From CAYPHA01 sp964410215 (GTDB taxonomy: Bacteria > Calditrichota > Calditrichia > Calditrichales > CAYPHA01), in the NCBI GenBank assembly GCA_964410215.1, contig CAYPHA010000017.1, positions 5,772 to 69,771 on the forward strand: DNA of 64,000 nt. Reading direction: 5' to 3'. The notes below the pieces were generated by a model, which saw nothing but the letters and a program-made list of their open reading frames with translations, made no database searches and had not been told where the DNA came from. A program made the translations under genes and the position numbers. Positions 26,450 through 34,279 of the stretch are shown here, piece by piece (position 1 is the stretch's first letter; every line of letters starts with the position of its first letter).

Positions 26450-29400
26450 CTACATACCGATACTGAAATGGAGGTACGTTCTGATTTCCCATTCATTTCC
26501 GTCAGAAAAACCCGGTGCTTCCGGATCACATATCAATTCGCCTGTCAACGAAGTCGGATCGACTGTTTTTGTCGGACAATAACGGTTTGAGTATTGATCG
26601 AGAGAACGCCAGGTATAGCGGACACCCAGACGTGTCTGAGGCAAGACAAACCACTGAGGCTTTCCAACGGTAGTAGATAAGTCTGCCATTAATTGAAGAG
26701 GATAGGTTAAGTTGAAATCACGATGATAATCGTACGGCCCCCAATCGTTAATCTTAACCATCGAAGTTAGTTTGAACTGATTCATGACAATCCGTAAGTC
26801 ACCGCCGTAACGATAAATCAACCGTTCATCACTACCGATTGACTCACCCTCACCGGCATAAAGATTGGATATCAAGCCCAAATTTGGTTTCAACTTGGAA
26901 ATAATACGTGCATGCGCTTCCCATACATCACGCGCCGGCGTACCACTTTCGTGGATGTATACGGTGCGTCCGTCCTTCGCAACATAGGGTGCTGCATCGA
27001 CAGTCGTTGGTTGTTTCCGATACACGATGCCGGCACTCATGGCCAGGGGTGCATCTTCAGCCATATCACTGTCCCAGGAGTACATCCAGCTTGCGGGAGT
27101 GGGATCGTAGGTAATTAAAAATTCACCTGCCGTCATTTCACGGTTGGCACGGACGGCAAAAGGATCATCAATATAATTACGCGGTCTTCCCGGTGCAGGA
27201 ACATCACCCGGTATGGGTCCCTCGATTGGTTTCTGCCACAGGAAATTCGGAGCAAACTGAAAATTACCCAATGAATAGGTGAATCCGGTAAGGGCGTTGA
27301 ACTGATTACCACTGCCGCTATCCTTCAATCGCCAGCCGGTAAAGGTCTGCGTATAATCCGCGCCCCCCCCGGCAACCAGACCCATGGCTGCGCCCTGGGC
27401 ATACCAGTTTACAGGCCCGTAGGAATAGGTCACTTTAACTTTTCCGCCCCAGGTATCATCCGAATTAATTTCATCCTGATAAACGGTATAGTTTCCACTC
27501 TCTCCATCTACAATCTGAAAGGATTCGCCGACACGGGGCTGACCGGCCCAGATACCACCGACTTCAATACCAATACCACTTAGTTCTGTTGCCACATGCA
27601 CGGTTGCCCGGCGCGTCGGTGGTGCGGGAATAGCAAAAGAACTTACTGCCGTTCCCTGCTCATCAATATCCTCATGGAAAATACCGGTTACTTCAAAACG
27701 TCCGAATGTGTGGCCATACTTCACGAGCACTGCCGGATTTGCACCCCACCATAACTCTGGTCCAAACGCTACTTTCAAACCGGCCAGTTCTTTCTTCCCC
27801 TCAAGTTCAAAACCGTTAGGCGCATTACCATTATAGATGTCTATATTCGGACCATAATTTGCTTCCGGGTATAAGCCGAAGAAATCACCTTCGTATCCCC
27901 AGTGATAATGACCGGTACGATAAAAACCATCCAGATTGAACCAGTCATGATTCCAACTGACACTGGCCCGGTACACCTGAACCCGGTTAAGGGACGATAA
28001 CTGTATGTCCCCATTATCTGTTTGTATCGCCTGGGACCGCCCACGGTTTTCATAGAAAATCTCATCAATGGGATTTTCAGCGACTTTACCCAGCACATTG
28101 AATGAAACGGATCCCCGTACACTTTCGGTAGGTTTCCCCTCAATATCGGTAAAGAAAGATTGCATATGATCAAAACCCAGCGCATTGGGATATCCCGTCT
28201 CACCGGGAATCGGATCGTCGGGCGTGGTAATTTTATCGCCGCCTGTGTTGAAGGTTGAAAATTCGGCACGTAAACCACGTACCCGGACTTTTCCGTTTTG
28301 CTCGCTTTGCAAAGCGGCACGATCACCTCGTGCTTTCAGGACAGCATCCATTAACTGAATAGATGCAAAGTGGTCTTCTACTTTTTCAAGCGTTATACCT
28401 GTGGTATACGGATTTAATCCATGTACTTTTTGTAATGCATAATAAGCCGCCCGGGGATATAATTCATATAAGCCGCGAGGATCGGTCGGACCTTTTGCAC
28501 AAATGCCGAACCATTCCTCGTTCATATTATTCTCACCTTCCTGGTAATCGCTCATATAGCCACCATTGGCCCATGAGGCATTATTATCATGTATATCTGC
28601 ATTTTCTCTATCATCAAAACCATATTTCCACCATCCATCGCTAAACTGGAAGGTAAACCCACCGATTGAATTTCCGACTTTTCCTAAACCCGCTGCATTT
28701 CCGTATATTTCTTTCCAGTTACCCACCATATAGTACGCCTGAGACAATTGATCTTCACTATTTTCAATGGCGTTGAATGCATCAGCCCCAAACTCAGTAA
28801 ACATGATTGGTTTATTAAGTTTATCTTTGACGACCTGAAACATGTCACCAAACGAAACGCCCCGGTAGGTATTGGTTCCGAATATGTCAACATCTTTACA
28901 TTCTTCGGCAATAATGTCTATGAATAATACATCTCCATTACAAATTGCCACAGGATGTGATGAATCAATTGTCTTCATCTTAACAGCTGCATCGTTCATA
29001 AGCCTGTACATCGGTCTTCCGCGTTTTTCTCCGATATACTGCTTCTCTTGTTCATCATCCGGGAAATCCTCTGTTTCAGCACCAGCCCAGAAAAGGCCGT
29101 AGTTGTTTTCATTACCCAGCAGATACATCAATAAACCAGGCGTATCTTTGTATTCTTGTACCAAATTGTCAACTTCTGATAAAAGATACTCTTGAGTACG
29201 AGGCTCATCATAAACCGTAACAGGCGTCCAAACACCGTCTAATGTTAATCCATAACGCCCAAACGAATGATTCAGCATGGTGTATATACCGTAGTTCTCA
29301 TAGATATACTGAATCCATCTTGCAGGAACACCGGTATACTGTCTTATCACATTTACATTCATGTTTTTTAGAAGCGACATTTCTGAATCCAGTCCGGCCT

Positions 29401-29659
29401 TGATCTCTTCATCTGACTTTTTCCAGAAATTAGCATTCACCGTGTTATAGCCAATAGGGATATAATCCCAATTCATGCCATTGATCATAAAGTCTTTGCC
29501 GTTCACCTGCAATTTCATGCCTGAAGCGTCAGAAACAACCTCGACCTTGTCGACATCTGATGCGACCAGGGGCACAAAAGAGAGCAGCAAAAGCAACACG
29601 AAAACGGCAAACCCGCTTCCAGCAGCATAATGTGTGGATTTGATCCGATCTGAAATCAT
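26450..29659 (-). CDS. Glycosidase domain fused to an outer-membrane beta-barrel
   Basis: 1069 residues; ATG preceded by AGGAGGCTTGC. Signal peptide about 1-34 (LSFVPLVAS). Residues ~45-415 form a GH2/GH72-like TIM barrel: NGKDFMINGMNWDYIPIGYN, NVIRQYTGVP, acid/base candidate Glu184 in LLGNENNYGLF, nucleophile candidate Glu289 in PIMFTEFGADAF, and TFQFSDGWWKYGF. From ~456 to the end the protein changes to long amphipathic strands with aromatic girdles (VSWNHDWFNLDGFYRTGHYHW, VKVTYSYGPVNWYAQGAAMG, LITYDPTPASWMYSW, LHFSIGM), as in outer-membrane barrels of about 16 or more strands. The first gene of the operon, where SusC would be. Suggested role: surface or periplasmic glucan processing coupled to a pore, by inference. 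No TonB box or plug is seen. Confidence 0.82.
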   Translation of the reverse strand: MISDRIKSTHYAAGSGFAVFVLLLLLSFVPLVASDVDKVEVVSDASGMKLQVNGKDFMINGMNWDYIPIGYNTVNANFWKKSDEEIKAGLDSEMSLLKNMNVNVIRQYTGVPARWIQYIYENYGIYTMLNHSFGRYGLTLDGVWTPVTVYDEPRTQEYLLSEVDNLVQEYKDTPGLLMYLLGNENNYGLFWAGAETEDFPDDEQEKQYIGEKRGRPMYRLMNDAAVKMKTIDSSHPVAICNGDVLFIDIIAEECKDVDIFGTNTYRGVSFGDMFQVVKDKLNKPIMFTEFGADAFNAIENSEDQLSQAYYMVGNWKEIYGNAAGLGKVGNSIGGFTFQFSDGWWKYGFDDRENADIHDNNASWANGGYMSDYQEGENNMNEEWFGICAKGPTDPRGLYELYPRAAYYALQKVHGLNPYTTGITLEKVEDHFASIQLMDAVLKARGDRAALQSEQNGKVRVRGLRAEFSTFNTGGDKITTPDDPIPGETGYPNALGFDHMQSFFTDIEGKPTESVRGSVSFNVLGKVAENPIDEIFYENRGRSQAIQTDNGDIQLSSLNRVQVYRASVSWNHDWFNLDGFYRTGHYHWGYEGDFFGLYPEANYGPNIDIYNGNAPNGFELEGKKELAGLKVAFGPELWWGANPAVLVKYGHTFGRFEVTGIFHEDIDEQGTAVSSFAIPAPPTRRATVHVATELSGIGIEVGGIWAGQPRVGESFQIVDGESGNYTVYQDEINSDDTWGGKVKVTYSYGPVNWYAQGAAMGLVAGGGADYTQTFTGWRLKDSGSGNQFNALTGFTYSLGNFQFAPNFLWQKPIEGPIPGDVPAPGRPRNYIDDPFAVRANREMTAGEFLITYDPTPASWMYSWDSDMAEDAPLAMSAGIVYRKQPTTVDAAPYVAKDGRTVYIHESGTPARDVWEAHARIISKLKPNLGLISNLYAGEGESIGSDERLIYRYGGDLRIVMNQFKLTSMVKINDWGPYDYHRDFNLTYPLQLMADLSTTVGKPQWFVLPQTRLGVRYTWRSLDQYSNRYCPTKTVDPTSLTGELICDPEAPGFSDGNEWEIRTYLHFSIGM

Positions 29660-29764
29660 GCAAGCCTCCTAAATATAAAAATACTTGTTGTTTTCCCTTA
29701 GCTGAAGGCAGGAATGGATTGCCTTTGAAGGGACTTTGGGAATTGGAACATATGCTATATACAG

Positions 29765-29819
29765 ACTGTTGTAAAACAGTTCTCAGCAAATAGTAACAAA
29801 ATGTCGGATTATTGTAACA
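29765..29819 (-). promoter_or_regulatory. Candidate regulator-binding direct repeats upstream of the glucan operon
   Basis: On the minus strand TGTTAC occurs twice with starts 21 bases apart (plus-strand GTAACA at 29793-29798 and 29814-29819), each followed by an AT-rich extension, the geometry expected for an AraC-type domain contacting one DNA face over two turns. Nearer the gene is the palindrome ACTGTTGTAAAACAGT (29765-29780). The repeats lie about 135-160 bases before the start at 29659 in the only gene-free stretch between the hybrid regulator and its probable target. Confidence 0.5.
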
Positions 29820-29872
29820 TTTTCAGCAAAATGGCAGGCTTTTCCCGGTAAATTGGGATTTTATGATAATGT

Positions 29873-32800
29873 TCAGTTCTTTTTGGAGAGATACTCGGAA
29901 GGTGATTTTAAATATTGTTTTCGGAAACAACGCGCAAAATAGGTCAGATCATTAAAACCGACTTCATAGGCCACTTCCGTGATAGTCATACGTTTATCTT
30001 TAAGCAGTTGAACGGCTCTTTTCAAACGGATACTTCTGATAAATTCATGAACGGTCTGATTGGTTAATCCCCTTATTTTGCGATACAGCTGCATCCGGCT
30101 GAGCCCCATTTCCTTACTGAGACTTTCCGCATTGAAAGCCGGCTCAGAAATATGCCCTTCGATGAGGTTTATGATGCGCTGTAAAAATTTACTATCCCTG
30201 TCCTCCAAACGTGTTTTTTCAGGCCCGAGAACGAATTCCTGGCTGTATTTCTCACGCAACGTTCTTCTGGAGTTCAGCAGGTTTACGATCTGGGCCTCCA
30301 GGATATCAATATTAAATGGTTTTGTAACGTAGGCATCGGCCCCCTTGCTCAATCCTTCCATTCGGAATTCATTCGAGGAATACGCCGTAAGTAATATGAT
30401 GGGGACATGACTGGTTCTCTCATCATCCCTAAGCTGGTTGCATAATTCGATGCCGCTGACTTCCGGCATCCTGATGTCAGAAATAATCAGATCCGGTATG
30501 ATTCTTATAGCCTTCCTGAATCCATCCTTCCCGTTATCAGCGGAAAGAATTCTGTAGTTCAATTCCAGGGATTCCCTTATGTAGTCCCGGACAGCCTTAT
30601 CATCATCTATGATCAACAGAACAGGAAGTTCTTTGCGCGTTGTATCTTTCTCTTCCGCTTCAACGGTCTCTTTTTCATTAAACTCCGTCTTTACAGGTCC
30701 AAAAAGCATACTATGATCCGGTGAAGCTGTACTGAATTCACTAACGAGCTGGTGTTCTTCCAGAAAATGTTCATCAATAGGAATCTGAACGGTAAATTTT
30801 GAACCTTGTCCTTTGGCGCTGCTTACCGAAATATGCCCTTTGTATAATTGTATCATTTCATGTACGAAAGCCAGGCCTACACCGCTGCCTTCGTAATGTT
30901 TGCCATTGTAATCTTCAACATGGTAAAAGCGCTCAAAGATGTGATCGATGATTTCTTCAGGAATACCAATACCACTATCCTGAATACTGATTTCAATATA
31001 TTTATCCGCCGTATAGGTCCGCCTCATTGTTTTCTGCATTGCTCTTGAGGAAATGATCGAAACAGTAACTCGCACCTCTCCTTCATCCGGCGTAAATTTA
31101 AATGCATTGGAAAGCAGATTATAAATAATTTTATCGATCTTATCCGGATCGAACCAGGCAAACACATAAATCTGTTCCGTGTTTATATCATAGCGAATAC
31201 GATGGTCTGTTGCATACTCCTGAAAAGAATGGGCAATTTCCCTGATAAAATGGATGATATCGCCCCTTGATAACCTGAGTTGTAAATCGCCGGTCTCAAT
31301 TTTATGCAGATCTTTCAGCTGGTTAGTCATCCGTTGTAATCGTTTTGCATTCCGATGGATTAATATTAAGCTTTTTCTGATGCTGTTATCTATCACGTTT
31401 GACGATTTTACCAGTTTCTCAAGCGGACTGAGTATTAAAGTGATCGGGGAATAAAATTCATGTGCAATATTGTTGAAAAAACGCGTTTTCATCTGATCCA
31501 TTTCATACATTTTTTCCAGTTCCATATGTTCCATTTCGAGGGCATTTCGCAGACGCTGCCGACTGATATAATAATTTAAAATAAAATATACGATGGCTAT
31601 CACCATGAGAAATTCGGCCAGATACGCCCACCAGGTTCTCCAGAAGGGTGGATCAATAGTTATTTTAATGGACGCTCCCGTTTCATTCCAGAGGCCATCA
31701 TTGTTGGATGCCTTTACGCGGAACACGTAATCACCGGGATCAAGATTCGTATAGGTAGCCGTGCGTCTTGATCCTACGTAATTCCATTCGGTCTCAAAAC
31801 CTTCCATCATATACGCATATTGATTTTTCCCGGGTGATATATAGTTCAATGCGACATAATCAAAAGAAAAAACCGCATGGTTATGCGAAAGCCTGATTGA
31901 TGAAGTTTCACTGATGCGCTTGTTCAGAATGGAATGATCCGGGTGGACAGATACCGATTTATTGAATATCTTGAAATCAGTAAAAACGACCGGAGGTATA
32001 TTGGGATTATCTTTTAAATGGGCGGAATAAAAGATATTAAAACCGTTATTTCCACCAAATATGATTTCTCCCGTCTTTGTTTTTAAGCCGCTGCGAATAT
32101 TAAATTCATTTCCCTGCAAGCCATCGGAAAAATCATAATTCTTGAATGTTTCTGCTCGTCTGTCAAATTGAGACAATCCATTATTGGTGCTTAACCATAA
32201 AAAGGAACCCTCGCCTTCAATGATACATTTAATCTCATCATTAGGCAAACCATCCTCTACATTATAATGAACGAATTGCTGACTTGACGGTATAAACTGA
32301 TTCAACCCGCCTGATGTACCGATCCAGAGGGTCGAATCCCGGTCGCGGACAATGCAGTGAATAAAACCATTAGTCAGGCTCTTTTCATCATACTCATCGT
32401 GCTTGAAATGGGTAAATGTATTTGTATTCAGGTTAAAATGATCTAATCCGCTATCTGTCCCAATCCACAAAACACTGTCTGATTCCTGGTATGTTACACG
32501 CACATAATTATCACTTAAACCACTATTCTGGCTATTATATGCCAAAACTTTCTGATCAGCAGGATTGAAATAAGTCAACCCTCCCCAGTATGTTGCTAGC
32601 CATAACCCACCATCGTTACTTTCACTGATATGCAAAACCCTGTTGCTTCCCAGCCCATGCTGCTCTTCCGTATACTGGGCAAATGTCTTTTCGGTAGGAT
32701 TAAATTCATATAATCCATGGGTCCAGGTACCAATCCAGAAACGATCCCGGCTGTCTTTGAACAGGCTTACCAGGATGTCTGTCGCGATCCGACTGTTTTC

Positions 32801-34030
32801 TGAATTATAATATAAAAATTGATTTTTTTCGCGGTCAAAAAAATTCAACCCTCCACCATCTGTGGCAATCCAGAGATTGTTCTTATCTTCAATAAATGCA
32901 TTAACCATATTATTGTTCAGACCATCATTTTTACCGGGATGGTTGCTGAAATGCTGAAAATTCGATTTCCTTTCCGTCAGTAAATTAATCCCGTGAGCAT
33001 ATGTTCCTATCCAGATTTTTCCGGTGCGGTCCTCATAAAGTGACCAGATGGAGTTATGGCTCAGGCTGGATTGGTCATACGGATTATGTATATAATGTCC
33101 GATCTCTTCCGTTTCCGGATCTAAAATATTTATGCCATTATTTTCTGTACCAATCCAGATTTTATTCTGCTTGTCTGCTAATAGACATAATATAATATTA
33201 CTGTTTATGGTATGTGGATTGTTTGAATGAATCGAATAATGTGAAACTTGCCGAATAAGATCATTTTCATATTTCATTCGAAAGAGTCCGTCTCCCTGTG
33301 TTCCAATCCAGATCGTACCATCCTCCGATTCGACCATGGAGGTGATAGGAACATCGGTTAGCTTTTTCCTTCTAAAGGTAACTTTTCCGTTTTTCAGGGT
33401 TTGCTCCGTTAGGATGTCAAGGTCACCCGTCCAGTGCCCAATCCAGATCCTTCCCATACTATCTTCAAAAAGTTTTCGGATAGCATTACTGCTCAGGCTT
33501 TCCGGATTCTCCTGATTATGAACATAATGAACGAATGTTTCATTATTCGGATTGTACAATTCCAATCCGCCTTTTCTGGTACCAATCCATAATCTCCTCT
33601 TTGTATCTTCCAGAATAGTCTCAATCTGATTGTCACTGATACTAGCTGAATCATCCGGCCGATTTTTAAACGATTTGAAATGCCCCGTTGTGTGATCATA
33701 ACGGTTTAGTCCATTACTTGTACCTACCCACAAAAATCCATCGCGATCTTCAAAAAGAGAAGATATGTAATTATGACTGATACTTAGTGAATCAGAAGAG
33801 TGGTAATGGAAGGATTCAAAATGATAGCCGTCAAACCGGTTCAAACCATTAAAAGTCCCGAACCATAAAAACCCTGTGTGATCCTGTATTATGGAAGTGA
33901 CATTCGATTGGGACAGTCCATTATCGGTGGTAAAATGCGTGAAGCGATAGTTTTGATCCTGTGAGAATACGGGATCCTGTAGACCAAAGAGAATAACAAA
34001 ACAAATATATTTGTAATATTTATGAATCAT
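29873..34030 (-). CDS. Hybrid two-component sensor/regulator with propeller sensor and AraC output domain
   Basis: 1385 residues. Signal peptide 1-23, then 14 or so two-component propeller repeats (pattern GLSQSNVTSIIQDHTGFLWFGT, WIGTxxGLN) forming a periplasmic sensor (about 28-680), a Y_Y_Y Ig-like domain (about 710-775, YAYMMEGFETEWNYVG), one membrane helix (about 790-812), HisKA with His857 in NIAHEFYSP, HATPase (about 970-1100, DSGIGIPEE and GSGVGLAFV), receiver with Asp1185 in IISDIRMPEV, and a C-terminal AraC HTH (about 1285-1380, ITEVAYEVGFNDLTYFARCF). All catalytic residues are present. Such regulators sense periplasmic oligosaccharides and activate glycan loci; target is probably the operon starting at 29659, 213 bases downstream. 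Confidence 0.95.
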   Translation of the reverse strand: MIHKYYKYICFVILFGLQDPVFSQDQNYRFTHFTTDNGLSQSNVTSIIQDHTGFLWFGTFNGLNRFDGYHFESFHYHSSDSLSISHNYISSLFEDRDGFLWVGTSNGLNRYDHTTGHFKSFKNRPDDSASISDNQIETILEDTKRRLWIGTRKGGLELYNPNNETFVHYVHNQENPESLSSNAIRKLFEDSMGRIWIGHWTGDLDILTEQTLKNGKVTFRRKKLTDVPITSMVESEDGTIWIGTQGDGLFRMKYENDLIRQVSHYSIHSNNPHTINSNIILCLLADKQNKIWIGTENNGINILDPETEEIGHYIHNPYDQSSLSHNSIWSLYEDRTGKIWIGTYAHGINLLTERKSNFQHFSNHPGKNDGLNNNMVNAFIEDKNNLWIATDGGGLNFFDREKNQFLYYNSENSRIATDILVSLFKDSRDRFWIGTWTHGLYEFNPTEKTFAQYTEEQHGLGSNRVLHISESNDGGLWLATYWGGLTYFNPADQKVLAYNSQNSGLSDNYVRVTYQESDSVLWIGTDSGLDHFNLNTNTFTHFKHDEYDEKSLTNGFIHCIVRDRDSTLWIGTSGGLNQFIPSSQQFVHYNVEDGLPNDEIKCIIEGEGSFLWLSTNNGLSQFDRRAETFKNYDFSDGLQGNEFNIRSGLKTKTGEIIFGGNNGFNIFYSAHLKDNPNIPPVVFTDFKIFNKSVSVHPDHSILNKRISETSSIRLSHNHAVFSFDYVALNYISPGKNQYAYMMEGFETEWNYVGSRRTATYTNLDPGDYVFRVKASNNDGLWNETGASIKITIDPPFWRTWWAYLAEFLMVIAIVYFILNYYISRQRLRNALEMEHMELEKMYEMDQMKTRFFNNIAHEFYSPITLILSPLEKLVKSSNVIDNSIRKSLILIHRNAKRLQRMTNQLKDLHKIETGDLQLRLSRGDIIHFIREIAHSFQEYATDHRIRYDINTEQIYVFAWFDPDKIDKIIYNLLSNAFKFTPDEGEVRVTVSIISSRAMQKTMRRTYTADKYIEISIQDSGIGIPEEIIDHIFERFYHVEDYNGKHYEGSGVGLAFVHEMIQLYKGHISVSSAKGQGSKFTVQIPIDEHFLEEHQLVSEFSTASPDHSMLFGPVKTEFNEKETVEAEEKDTTRKELPVLLIIDDDKAVRDYIRESLELNYRILSADNGKDGFRKAIRIIPDLIISDIRMPEVSGIELCNQLRDDERTSHVPIILLTAYSSNEFRMEGLSKGADAYVTKPFNIDILEAQIVNLLNSRRTLREKYSQEFVLGPEKTRLEDRDSKFLQRIINLIEGHISEPAFNAESLSKEMGLSRMQLYRKIRGLTNQTVHEFIRSIRLKRAVQLLKDKRMTITEVAYEVGFNDLTYFARCFRKQYLKSPSEYLSKKN

Positions 34031-34279
34031 AAACCAAAAGATACGGCTTTGCGATTTATTTATCCCTGGACAGACCTCAACTTGATTTTTTCTTTATCAA
34101 ATAGATTAAAATTGAAACGGAATCCTGCTTAATTTAATTTGAAAATATCATTAATAAAACTATTTCGTTATGATTTTTTAACCTACAGTTCCGTTACTGC
34201 AGATATTATACACTCAAATTATTCATTTTTGTTCAAAAAAGATATCTATTTTATGATCTCGGGCGCGTGGATGTTCGGA

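Noticed and set aside
29660..29872. A promoter of the Bacteroidetes -33/-7 type (TTTG / TAnnTTTG).
   Set aside because: A TACTATTTGC stretch exists, but no matching upstream TTTG at the right distance, and other promoters here fit sigma70 better.
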